DNA of 64,000 bases from Symsagittifera roscoffensis (Eukaryota > Xenacoelomorpha > Acoela > Convolutidae). The stretch is taken from NCBI RefSeq assembly GCF_963678635.1, contig NC_087065.1:18613623-18677622 (forward strand). The letters are read 5' to 3'. This document shows positions 10,015 through 19,040 of this stretch, piece after piece. Within the stretch, counting starts at the first letter, position 1. Each line of letters opens with the position of its first letter. Under the pieces are notes generated by a model, which was not told where the DNA came from, did not search any database, and worked only from the letters and a program-made list of their open reading frames with translations. Both the position numbers and the translations under genes were made by a program.

Positions 10015-10248
10015 TTATGTTTGCAAATGAAAATCTAAATTCATTGCTAATAAGATTCTAAATATAAAAGTTTGTGTTGGCTTTTGCCGTACAATCATAG
10101 AACTATATGGTAAGTTTCCACTTTGTCGTATGTCGTCTCTTGTTCGAGGTCTTCTTACAATTCCGGGTAGTTCTGTTATCGTTCGGAATATCGGCTCTGA
10201 TCTATTGAGTCGTAGAGACATTTCGATCAAATTATTATCGTATAACAT
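10015..10248 (-). CDS. Leader ORF, 77 codons, copy A1
   Basis: A short sense-strand ORF lies between the primer-binding site and the gag region. It begins MLYDNNLIEMSLRLNRSEP, has an Arg-rich middle (around residues 30-43) and a hydrophobic C-terminal stretch that ends LQT. An ORF of exactly the same length and register occurs in copy A2 (35711-35944) and copy A3 (60470-60703). No known domain is recognised. It could be an upstream leader peptide, the first coding exon of a spliced message (for example for env), or chance. By eye about half of the A1-A2 base differences change the amino acid, so purifying selection is not shown. Confidence 0.4.
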   Translation of the reverse strand: MLYDNNLIEMSLRLNRSEPIFRTITELPGIVRRPRTRDDIRQSGNLPYSSMIVRQKPTQTFIFRILLAMNLDFHLQT

Positions 10249-10315
10249 TTTAAAAATGTTTTGTCTAAATTCTAATCTATTTTTGGTTAAATCTAAGCTA
10301 TTAAGGTCTTATTTG

Positions 10316-10333
10316 AGACTTATGGTCGCACCA
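10316..10333 (-). promoter_or_regulatory. Primer-binding site of copy A1
   Basis: Reading the minus strand, TGGTGCGACCATAAGTCT begins two bases after the LTR end. A TGG start (pairing with a tRNA CCA end) plus a 2-nt spacer is the usual arrangement. The same motif lies at the same distance from the LTR in copy A2 (36012-36029), and a close variant is found in A3 (60376-60393). Which tRNA it pairs with was not determined. Confidence 0.75.
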
Positions 10334-10335
10334 GA

Positions 10336-10745
10336 TGAGTTATGCCCGATGTGGTTAACTCATAGAGTAATTTCGGATAGGGTACACCGTCTGCTCGTCA
10401 CGCTATCTCATTTTCGGCCGGATAGATTCGTGCAACTTCTTAGTCTAATACGGATCCTAATCTTACTCTTATACTTTCTAGTCTCAGGGTGTTTAACTAG
10501 TCTCTGCTAGGCTCAATAGATCTAGGGTATACTGGTTTGTTGCGGCTGCTGAAGTTCTCTTGGAGAGACAACTAATTTCTATGTTAAATTCAAATCTCTC
10601 TGGTGCTGAAATTACAAGTTATTTCAGCACTTACAAATAAGTGGGTTGTTAGTTAGATGGATCATGATTGGTTAATATTAAATACTTTACAGTGGTAAAA
10701 TATCTATTTTATCCAATCATAAAATATAGTTTAGATCAGGTTCCA
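10336..10745 (-). repeat. 5' LTR of copy A1 (410 bp)
   Basis: On the element's sense strand the repeat starts TGGAACCTGATC at 10745 and ends AACTCA at 10336, so it has TG...CA ends. The same repeat occurs at 13296-13708, 36032-36429 and, in the other orientation, 59964-60373. The boundary is fixed by the TG...CA ends, by the primer-binding site two bases beyond, and by the target duplication of copy A2. It carries a conserved 28-nt near-palindrome at 10603-10630. Confidence 0.88.
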
Positions 10746-12229
10746 TTTTTTTTCAAGGAAAATAATTTGTGAAAGCGATGTATCAAACATTACAAATTGT
10801 TTTTAAATAACTTTTGCACAGACGGTTATGATTTTATGTTTGCTTTGAATAAACTAAAATTCGCTACTGTACCAGTTCTAACAAACATTCGAAGTCATTT
10901 CATATTGCATTCTATCTCTCCCCCCTCCTCCACTTCAAGTAAAGTTTTTGTCTTTGAGTCGTTTTCTCGGAATCTTCTAGTAACTAAGAAAAACCTTGAA
11001 ATGAAAACAACTAGCGAGAGCATACAAAAGCTTGCAACCAATAATTCAATATGACGTTCTGCTATACGGAACAGCAAATAACATTAAGTTAGTTGAGTTA
11101 GAAAATATACGCCCTAGGTTTGTTCGGGTAATGTTTCGTAGGAAAAAATTTTTGGCAATAAAAACCTTACTTTTCAGCATAAACTACATTCGATAAAGAA
11201 CTAGCATCGGTATGAAGTTTTGAAGTTTTCAAGCAAAATTATTTGAGGTGATATAAATGGAAATGCAATAGAAACCATTTCTGAGCAAAGAAGATTTGCT
11301 AAAACTTGCAAGTAGTCGGACCTGTTCACAAAAGTTGACCTTTTGAGTTTATCAATCCAATCTTTAACTTTACTGATTTATATTAAAATCTTAAGCTGAA
11401 AAAAAATCGGTAAGAATTGATTTTAAGCCAATTTGCCATACTATACAGGAAAAAACGTTAACTTTATCAAATTTTATCGTTCAATGAAACTGTTTTACAC
11501 AATTTATAAATGTTGGAACAACATCATTTAAAACTTCAATGCAGTCTATTTCATTGAGGTTTACTAATTTTAGGCTTTTTAAAGTTTCAGCTTGGAATCC
11601 AGTTTTGTTTAGCTTCGCTATGTACTCTTCAAGTGACGTTAAGATGCGTGAGCAATTGAGGGCTGAAATTTAGCTCGGGATCAGCCAGCAGTCAGTGGTA
11701 ACTCACACTGAAACAGAAGGAATTTTGATTGGTTAATGCTACTAGTTTCAGGAGATAAGAAGACCAAACTAAGAATAGGAGGAGGTACTGAGCGCAGAAC
11801 TGGACCAGAAGTGTAAAACGAATCACAATTGATTAAAAGTGACAAAATGAGGGGCCAGGTTGTTATTGTAGTATTGGTATTGCCCAGTCTTTTGGGAGGG
11901 AAAATAATAAACTCAATCTCATCTCTATTGGCAAGTTTAACTAACATTTTTGCCTGCTTTGGTCTCTGAAACTATTCTCATTTTATGTCATTCATTTTAA
12001 GAGTTACGCAGGATTCATATGACTTTTTTCACTCGGTTTAAAATTCTAATTGAGTATAATAACCTCTTCATCCAACTTTTTCCAACACCCCCCCCCCCCC
12101 CAACCATACGCACACATCCGCCTCCCTTCAACCCCTTCCTCGCCCCACCTTCACGGGTGGGGGGTAAACTGGTCGAATAAAAAACTTAGGCCATTACGAG
12201 GCCAAACTGTGCATTCTGAGCATTGTAAA
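10746..12229. other. Non-genic stretch
   Basis: No supported gene. The ORFs in it are short, lack recognisable motifs and have no consistent composition. A poly-C run lies near 12089-12102. No repeat seen elsewhere in the window was recognised here. Confidence 0.6.
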
Positions 12230-12545
12230 CGGATTCCGCAACAGACCAAAATCAGATTTGTTGCGGAATCCGCAACATTTCTATTTTTTTTGATCTTCTT
12301 TGCTGTTTTGAATTCCACAAACAATTACTTAAAACGTCGCACCGCTCAAAATCGCTCCAAAACAGGCGAATTTGCGGAATCCGCAACTGTTTTTGCGGAA
12401 TCCAGAACAATTTGTGGAATCCACAAACAAATGATAAGACATGTGTATAGGTGCATTGAGCTGTTGCGGAATCCGCAACTGTAAGCGGAATCCGAAACTG
12501 TAATCGGAATCCGCAAATTGTAAGTGGAATCCGCAAATTGTAAGT
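12230..12545. repeat. Cluster of near-palindromic TTGCGGAATCCGCAA repeats
   Basis: The motif TTGCGGAATCCGCAA, nearly its own reverse complement, recurs about ten times with small variations, for example at 12261-12275, 12371-12387, 12462-12480 and three times in 12483-12541. Spacing is irregular at first and tightens to about 20 bp just before the assembly gap, so the cluster appears to be the edge of a longer tandem array. Confidence 0.8.
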
Positions 12546-12745
12546 NNNNNNNNNNNNNNNNNNNNNNNNNNNNNNNNNNNNNNNNNNNNNNNNNNNNNNN
12601 NNNNNNNNNNNNNNNNNNNNNNNNNNNNNNNNNNNNNNNNNNNNNNNNNNNNNNNNNNNNNNNNNNNNNNNNNNNNNNNNNNNNNNNNNNNNNNNNNNNN
12701 NNNNNNNNNNNNNNNNNNNNNNNNNNNNNNNNNNNNNNNNNNNNN
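12546..12745. other. Assembly gap (200 N)
   Basis: Exactly 200 undetermined bases, which looks like a placeholder length rather than a measured one. It directly follows a tandem-like repeat cluster, a typical place for an assembly to break. Confidence 0.98.
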
Positions 12746-12920
12746 TTTTTAATTTTTGAGCTCAAGGCGACCTTTTTTTTAGATGGTATAAAAACTCGGC
12801 CAAACAAAGCTAGTTGAACAGTCGAAGTTTGTCTGGATAACAAAAAACCACCCCGAGCACAAATATTTGGTCACTTTCCTCGAAAGTAGTCGGAACAGTT
12901 GATGAGACAAAAAGCTCGTC

Positions 12921-13185
12921 TGTGTTCAATTTGGAAAAATTTTGTATTGTGTGATAAATATTCGTGTTAAGCTTTCAGTATCAAAATTGAATTTTTCACA
13001 GCGTGCATAAATAGTCCAGAGCATTGACAAATTGGATGTTTTCAAACCCCCACAAATTTACATACAAAAATGGTGATAAAATATGTTTCACTTTTGAAAA
13101 CAGGAAATCAATCAGCCTCAATGAGATAAAAAAAAATCTTTGTTGAAAACTACTAATTCGATCGCCAAACTTTGCCTTAAAAATA
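12921..13185. repeat. Dispersed non-coding repeat, copy 1
   Basis: Shares blocks in the same order with 58331-58555: TTCAATTTG, a CAGC..GCATAAAT..AGTCCAG..CAT core, an ATTGG..TTTTCAAA block and an AATTCGATCGCC / CTTCAATCGCC block. No ORF is visible. Probably an old unclassified interspersed repeat. Confidence 0.5.
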
Positions 13186-13291
13186 TTTTGAATTTCAGAA
13201 CAATAACTGCCAGTGTTGAGAAACGCCAGAAAATGGTGTATTTGATTTTGTGACTAGAGAAACTGCATTGAGATAAAAAGATCTTTTTTTC

Positions 13292-13295
13292 ATTC
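13292..13295. repeat. Target-site duplication of copy A2, left
   Basis: ATTC directly outside the 3' LTR, matching ATTC at 36430-36433. Four bases is typical for Gypsy integration. Confidence 0.75.
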
Positions 13296-13708
13296 TGAGT
13301 TAGAACCGATGTGGTTAACTCATAGAGTAATTTCGGATAGGGTAAACCGTCTGCTCGTCATGCTATCTTATTTTCGGCCGGATAGATTCGTGCAACTTCT
13401 TAGTCTAATACCGATCCTAATCTTACTCTTATACTTTCTAGTCTCAGGGTGTTAAACTAGTCTCTGCTAGGCTCAATAGATCTAGGATATACTGGTTTAT
13501 TGCGGCTGCTGAAGTTCTCTTGGAGAGGGCAACTAATTTCTAAGTTAAATTCAAATCTCTCTGGTGCTGAAATTACAAGTAATTTCAGCACTTACAAATA
13601 AGTGGGTTGTTAGTTAGATGGGATTATGATTGGGTTAATATTAAATATTTTACAGTGGTAAAATATCCAATTTATCCAATTATAAAATGTAGTTTAGATC
13701 AGGTTCCA
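13296..13708 (-). repeat. 3' LTR of copy A2 (413 bp)
   Basis: A full-length match to the other family A LTRs. The internal side at 13709 has a weak purine-rich run (sense GGATGGG) immediately before TGGAACC, which may be the polypurine tract. A perfect 13-bp-arm inverted repeat lies at 13564-13591. Confidence 0.9.
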
Positions 13709-15302
13709 CCCATCCGGGTTTTACAGAGTTTTTTAGAATTATCTTTCTGCAATTCAAAGGATGGATGATGAACGTTGGTATTTGGCGAACATCATATTCT
13801 TGTCCGGTTCCTCTTGTTAAAGAAGTTCTAGGACGCTGGAGTTAGGGACATACAATCGTTGCGTCATCTTGTGACAACGACTGTGATCCCCAATGAAATC
13901 AATCTGATTTCAAAATGATTTGCTATGACGGGTTTTTCTGTATTATGTAGAGAACTTGTTTGTGTTCAACCTCGTCTGGGAATGGCGTGGAGATCGTGTG
14001 TGGAAGGGATGCCTCGTAACTTGGATCTGCACGTTTACTTGAACATCGAGGTGGTCATTGGTCTAGTTCAATGAAGTCCTTTTCTGCGAAGTCAAATCGT
14101 AATCTAAATCCTTTGAGTTGTGATTGTGGACGGCATATCGGTTGTGATTAGCCATTCTTTGTTCGAGTGTGATGGGATAATTTTGTCTTTGGATGTTCGT
14201 CTTCGTTGTTGTGTGTTGATCTATATACTGCAAGGTATGATTTACATTTTATAAAATAATGTTAGTTCGGTTTTTTAATCATGAATTTAGTTAGTTGTTT
14301 TCACAAAAGCATTTTGTTTTAGTTCGGTTATTTTGAAGAGTTACTCACCCTTGAGTACCTCTTATTAAAAATAGAAGTGTGGTCACAAAGCGTGGATGTA
14401 GTGCGGTGAGTTAGGCCGGCTATAGAGCATGCTCAGGACGTCCTCTCTGGTGGGTTAGGCCAGGAGTGGGAGTATGATTTCGTGCTGTTTCTTTGAGAGG
14501 TCCTGTTATGTGATAACATTTTATGTTGGGTTTGTGTTGGTCTTCTTATGTTTCTTTGGTTGTGTCCTTTTTTCAAAAATGAAATTGTTTTTGGTATGGG
14601 TTTGTCTTTTTCGTGTTTTATTTTTTCTTTCTTAGACTTTATAATAGTCTTCAAAAGAATAAATTATCCAGTTTTAAATTGGGTTAATCCGGTTTGGGTA
14701 CCGTTGGTTCTCTTTTCTTAGTCATGCTGTTAATTTATGATTTGTGGTGTTTAGTAAACTGCGTTGGTTAGTTTGGTTTAGTATATAATTCCTTTCCAAC
14801 CGGATTAAAGGAAAGCTTGAAACTTGTTATCGTGTGTTAGAGTTGTTGAGTGTGAAAATTTGAAACTAAAATCATTATTTAAACAATTCTTCGTGGGGCG
14901 AGCTGTGCGAGTTTGGATAGAATTCCTGTGCGATTGAATGAAAATATCAAAAGGTTAGTACTGCATTTTCATTTTATCAATTTATTACTTAGAATTTCAA
15001 TTTTACTGCGTTTGGGGGAAATTTTAAAGTTATAAATTTTCATCGTATTTAATTTTACTGCTTCAATGGAAAATAATTTATAAATTAATTTACTACATTT
15101 GGTATGAATTTTATTATATTTTTTGTGCAAGATATTAATGAATTTTAGGAGAATTTAAACAAGTTTGTATTTTAATTTTTCTTTTCTGTTTTTGCAGATG
15201 ATCGTGGTATGAAGACTGGAAATGTAAATGAAACATGAATAAAGAATGGTCAGTACTAATTTAAATTTATTCATGAAGAGTATTTTGAATTATACTTACC
15301 TG
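13709..15302 (-). other. 3' untranslated region of copy A2
   Basis: Lies between the terminal ORF and the 3' LTR. It has no convincing coding capacity; the longest sense ORF is 73 codons at 14433-14654 and Lys-rich without a known motif. The length of about 1.6 kb is large for a retroelement 3' end. Confidence 0.6.
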
Positions 15303-16313
15303 TTAATTGTCTGGGGAAAAGCCGTGGGGGAAGATGTCGTGTATCATATCTGATGTTGTTAGTAATTTGGCTAGTATGCGAATGATGTTTTTAGTTTGGA
15401 GCAGTGGCCAAAGCAGTTGAAGTGCTTTAATGGTTTTTAGTTCTTCGGTGCCTACTGCAAACTCGTAAGGTGTCTTTTGAATGAGGTTATAAATTTTGTG
15501 ATTATATTTAGTATTGTGAATGAATTCTAATGTTGGTATTTCTATAGGCTGGATAAATTCATGCGGGACAAGGAAGGGTCTGGATTCTTCGGCGTTAAAG
15601 GTCTTCGTGATGGGACAAAATATATACATTTGTGTTATTGGGTCATAATTGCGGAGGATGCCGTGGAGGTTAGTATCCTTGATGCAATAAGTGAAATTAA
15701 GGAAAAATGGTGATGTGTATTTCGAGTTAAGAAACTGAAAACGATGGTGTGGTTGTCTTGATGGAGTATGCAAATCAAAATGATTTTGTATGAAGCGATA
15801 GTATGTATATGTGTGAGTCTGTTTAGTGCGTAACATAATGTCGTGTGAACAGTGCAAATCGCGTTCATGTGGTGCAAGGAAGTGAAAGGTTGGTGAAAAT
15901 AACTGAAATTTGTCTTTGAAACTTTCGTAAGCTTGAATATCATTTAGTGCTTCAGAAATGATGTGATCATATTTTCTATCAAAAAAATTAAGTATGAATA
16001 CATATGACGTTTTCATGAAAATTTTTTCTGTTAGTTGTGGGTTAGCGAAGCGATCATCATCTAAAAATTGGTCTTGATTAGTTCGGATGATATTATGGTC
16101 GTAATATTCTATTTTAAATTCGTTAGCTCGGGTTGCAGTGAATGTTTTTAGTAATTTTTTATATCCTACGTAAGTAAATTGTCTAGGTGTTAGTGTTGCC
16201 GTGAGTCTATATAACATATTTTTATTCTTTTCTATGTCGTCATGAGTACTAGATAGTGGCAGGCAAAGGGGGTTAGTAAAATGATAATATGCTGTCCAAT
16301 GAAGTGTGGGCAT
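15303..16313 (-). CDS. Terminal ORF of unknown function, copy A2
   Basis: A 336-codon ORF, the last gene before the 3' LTR. The same frame stays open upstream of the first Met to about 16600, adding roughly 90 Ser/Thr/Pro-rich residues. The protein is rich in Phe, Tyr, His and Thr and begins MPTLHWTAYYHFTNPLCLPL. It has no evident signal peptide or transmembrane segment and only a few cysteines. I recognise no family. Its place after the envelope ORFs suggests an accessory gene or an unusually long envelope tail. That such a long frame remains open in a broken element suggests it was once under coding constraint. Confidence 0.55.
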   Translation of the reverse strand: MPTLHWTAYYHFTNPLCLPLSSTHDDIEKNKNMLYRLTATLTPRQFTYVGYKKLLKTFTATRANEFKIEYYDHNIIRTNQDQFLDDDRFANPQLTEKIFMKTSYVFILNFFDRKYDHIISEALNDIQAYESFKDKFQLFSPTFHFLAPHERDLHCSHDIMLRTKQTHTYTYYRFIQNHFDLHTPSRQPHHRFQFLNSKYTSPFFLNFTYCIKDTNLHGILRNYDPITQMYIFCPITKTFNAEESRPFLVPHEFIQPIEIPTLEFIHNTKYNHKIYNLIQKTPYEFAVGTEELKTIKALQLLWPLLQTKNIIRILAKLLTTSDMIHDIFPHGFSPDN

Positions 16314-17108
16314 TAAAACATGTTCATCTACAAAACTACGCGTGTCATTAGTGTCGTTAGGTGTATTTAATGTATATTGTGGAAATGAGGGTAAGGTGAT
16401 TGCTAGAAAATCTTTCGTGTTGGTGTGTTGTGGGTGATTATTATATTCGCAGGCTGTTCCTGGTTTGGTCGGGAATGGACGGTTCGGGAATTTTCTTTTA
16501 AAAGTGCGATAAGCTCGGTTAGTGCTATAAGATGTTTCGGTGGATGTGAATGATTGTGCTAATGATGCAGTGTAAGCTGAGGAGGGTGTAGAAGTAGGTG
16601 GTTTGAGGATTCTATTGTGGATGAAAGTTGATGTATAGTGAGGGTGTTAGGGTGTATTAACTGTTGTTGTGGGGTAATAAAATTATCGAGTTCCTGGGAA
16701 ATTTGGGGGGTATCTGGAGAATTATTATATGATCGGTCGGAATGAAGTGGAGAGTAGGTTGGGGTTACTTGCGAAGCATAAGAAGGAGTGGAAACGGATG
16801 TGAGTGAATTATTTGGTGGGATTGGTTGAAAAGGGGGTTTTGAAAAAACTGATGAGTTGGTTTGAAAATTATTTGATGGAGATGGTTCGGAGTCTGCAAA
16901 TTCGTCAGGGGTTTCTATATTAGGGTTATTAAGTTGTGAGATAGAGTATAAAACTGAAATATCTGAGTTAGTATCCGAATTCGTGCTTGATGATATATTA
17001 ATAATTGGAAAATTGGGGGTGGGAAAGCAAAAAGTGGTATTATTGGGATTGGAGTTTGGAGGTTGGCTGGGTGGGAATTTGAGCGGTGTAGGGATCCAAG
17101 TTGTCGGC

Positions 17109-17462
17109 TCATCGTGGGCTAAAAAAATGATTATTCTGAGGCTGAAAAGCGGTGGTATGGGGTTGTTCTATAATTTGTTCGTATGTATTATCATCTTGTG
17201 AAGGATGTGTCATTATTTGCTGTATGGGACTTTGTGATATATTTGGTCTAAAATTTGGGTTATTTGTTACTGCTAGGTTTCGGAAATTACGTGGGACTAA
17301 GGATAATGGATGGTTATGTGGTAAGGGTGGCAACTGTGGTGCGGTAGGTGTTACTTCTTTATTATTATGTTCTTCGTCGTACGTGTTCTGTCTTGTCGCT
17401 ATTTTTGTGTTATATTCTTTTATTTGTGCATCTAGAAGAATTTTGTTTATTGATGATAACAA
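17109..17462 (-). CDS. Envelope cytoplasmic-tail-like region, copy A2
   Basis: A 117-codon ORF downstream of the putative membrane anchor. Residues ~1-30 look like a short helix (INKILLDAQIKEYNTKIATR); the rest is rich in Pro, Asn, Gln and His (PTAPQLPPLPHNHPLSLVP). Placed after the glycoprotein ectodomain ORFs, it most likely belonged to the cytoplasmic tail of the envelope protein. That assignment is inferred from position and composition only. Confidence 0.45.
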   Translation of the reverse strand: MLSSINKILLDAQIKEYNTKIATRQNTYDEEHNNKEVTPTAPQLPPLPHNHPLSLVPRNFRNLAVTNNPNFRPNISQSPIQQIMTHPSQDDNTYEQIIEQPHTTAFQPQNNHFFSPR

Positions 17463-17550
17463 ATTCCAAAAAATTCTGCAAACAGTATGCGTGCTACACT
17501 TGCTTGTCTATTTACTTGTGTGTGTATAGCGCATGTGTTATAGATTCCTT

Positions 17551-17850
17551 TTAAAAGTGAAAAAAAAGTAATCCTATAAAGTTCAACATTGCGTATAGGA
17601 TAGTTAATTTTTCTAAGATGTAATTGGGCCATCCTAGAAAATCTAGAATTTCATTTTTTAGGGTAACAAAGCTAAAAATATTTATAGGTGAAACATCTTG
17701 TGGTCTGTATTTTTCACCGTTTAGATATATATAGTCTTTAATGTCTTTAAAATATCCGCTATAATCTTGTGTATAAATATCTGCAAATCCTGCGGTTTCG
17801 GCAAGTTTTCGTAAATTTTGATCAATTGATTGTCTTTGTATAGTGTCCAT
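17551..17850 (-). CDS. Envelope membrane-proximal region and anchor, copy A2
   Basis: A 99-codon ORF that begins MDTIQRQSIDQNLRKLAETAG and ends in a hydrophobic run (ILYAMLNFIGLLFFHF), consistent with the stem and membrane anchor of a class III-type viral glycoprotein. It lies just after the ectodomain ORF at 17911-18639 in the same order as in chuvirus-like glycoproteins. Confidence 0.5.
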   Translation of the reverse strand: MDTIQRQSIDQNLRKLAETAGFADIYTQDYSGYFKDIKDYIYLNGEKYRPQDVSPINIFSFVTLKNEILDFLGWPNYILEKLTILYAMLNFIGLLFFHF

Positions 17851-17910
17851 TTGAGTTAATAATTTTTGGAATTGTTGTGTTCTAATGTGGTGTTGGATAT
17901 CTGATTTAGA

Positions 17911-18639
17911 TTATATTCCAACTGATTGTAAATCAATATTTGGATTACGAGCAATAGCTCTGATGCTTTCGGGTGAAAATTTTTTGAGTGATTGCATTAA
18001 CGTAGGGTATGAAGTAAGGAGATAATTTTTATCTTCATCAGGATTCAATTGTACTACATTGTGGCTGTTTTCTGATCCACATGGGACTGCGGTATCCCAA
18101 AAATATGTTCGTCTTGAAAGTGTGTCAACAAAATGTACTTTATTTTTATAGAATATAGGGATTCTTTTATAGCAGCGTTTATCTTCAAAAACGTATAGTG
18201 GTGATACTTTTTTGGTACAAGTATAAAACCATAAAATATTTCCTTCGTAGTCGAGAAATTTTGGTCTATTTCCTGACAATAAGTATCCTGCGTAGGGTAT
18301 TTTTAATACTGCTAGTGCGAGTGATTGTAGGATTTGTGTCCGTTCTAATTCGCATAGTTGGTGAAGTGTTTCTAATTCGGGGAGTGACATTTCTTGAAAA
18401 AATCGACTAATTGTGTAGTCTAACTTCATATCTAAGTAAATATCATAGTGGATATTACCAAAATAAGTGTTATTCATTAGTGATAATTCTTGTAAACGTG
18501 TACTTCTACTGTCATGTGGCTTTAGTTTTCCACCAGATTGACCTGTGCTTATTTGAAAATTAACTGGTATATATGATGTTCCTTCGTTTAGAGGGTGACC
18601 TGTGGCATGAGGGTCAAATTTTATTTTTCCAGTGGTCAT
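17911..18639 (-). CDS. Chuvirus-like envelope glycoprotein, C-terminal ectodomain, copy A2
   Basis: A 242-codon ORF. Its middle (about residues 90-185) contains ELETLHQLCELERTQI, then YLLSGNRPKFLDYEGNILWF, a Cys-containing segment, RCYKRIPIFYKNKVHFVDTL and RRTYFWDTAVPC. This pattern (a helical ELE..LC segment, then a GYLLSGNR..F...EG...WFY.C block, an RIPI stretch and an FVD..SRRTY segment) is what I know from glycoproteins of chuviruses and related arthropod mononegavirus-derived env genes. Such a protein would mediate membrane fusion. The match is from memory of the family and was not tested by a search. Confidence 0.6.
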   Translation of the reverse strand: MTTGKIKFDPHATGHPLNEGTSYIPVNFQISTGQSGGKLKPHDSRSTRLQELSLMNNTYFGNIHYDIYLDMKLDYTISRFFQEMSLPELETLHQLCELERTQILQSLALAVLKIPYAGYLLSGNRPKFLDYEGNILWFYTCTKKVSPLYVFEDKRCYKRIPIFYKNKVHFVDTLSRRTYFWDTAVPCGSENSHNVVQLNPDEDKNYLLTSYPTLMQSLKKFSPESIRAIARNPNIDLQSVGI

Positions 18640-18662
18640 GTCGAAACCTTTTTCGTATTCAA

Positions 18663-19040
18663 CTAGTATTTCAGAATATTGTGTTTTGTAAAGTGGGTTT
18701 CTGCAATTTCTGTTTCTTGATATATTTGGAAATGTGTTAATTTATTTTCTATATTATGGATATTTCTAAAATCAGTACTTTGTTTTCGGGATTGATTGAC
18801 TTGTTCGTATGGAATTGATTCTATAAAATATTTTTCGTGAAATTTTATCATTCGAGCGTGTATTTTTGCTACTTGAAATGTGCATGTATCTTCGGGAAAC
18901 CAAACAATTGTTGCTTGTGTCCGTGTTGTCGGATCACAATAACCTTGATCCTTTTTGCAAGGTAATCTAATTCTTGATAGATCATTGTGTTGTCGGATAA
19001 ATCTCGTGTGAGTTGTACTTTTTCGAGTTGTATTTTCCAA
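18663..19040 (-). CDS. Envelope glycoprotein, central part, copy A2
   Basis: A 125-codon ORF with CKKDQGYCDPTTRTQATIVW and EDTCTFQVAKIHARMIKFH, a Cys-rich block that in this glycoprotein family precedes the C-terminal ectodomain. It overlaps the neighbouring signal-peptide-bearing ORF (18869-19714). The envelope region of this copy is broken, so this is a fragment. Confidence 0.55.
   Translation of the reverse strand: MENTTRKSTTHTRFIRQHNDLSRIRLPCKKDQGYCDPTTRTQATIVWFPEDTCTFQVAKIHARMIKFHEKYFIESIPYEQVNQSRKQSTDFRNIHNIENKLTHFQIYQETEIAETHFTKHNILKY

Larger units (their letters stand above)
1..10745 (-). mobile_element. Family A env-type Gypsy (Metaviridae) element, copy A1, partial at window edge
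   Basis: A Gypsy-order LTR retroelement lies on the minus strand. Its 5' LTR is at the right (10336-10745). Leftwards follow a primer-binding site, a leader with a small ORF, a basic ORF region, gag, protease, reverse transcriptase/RNase H, integrase and the start of the post-integrase region, which leaves the window at base 1. The PR-RT-RH-IN order places it in Metaviridae. Bases 1-800 match the post-integrase stretch of copy A2 near 21300-22150, so env and the 3' LTR should lie to the left of the window. Several ORFs are still long (832 and 632 codons), but the copy is broken in a few places. It is an old insertion, though not among the most decayed here. Confidence 0.93.

Noticed and set aside
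10130-10510. Plus-strand ORF of 126 codons across LTR and leader (also 35706-36206)
   Set aside because: Runs opposite to the element and overlaps the sense leader ORF and LTR; there is no open equivalent of that length in copy A3.
12050-12484. ORFs around the near-palindromic repeat, including those running through the N gap
   Set aside because: The translation is only the repeat unit read in frame, and unknown bases were counted as open.
12230-12545. CRISPR array
   Set aside because: Repeats are variable, spacers are irregular and the genome is eukaryotic.
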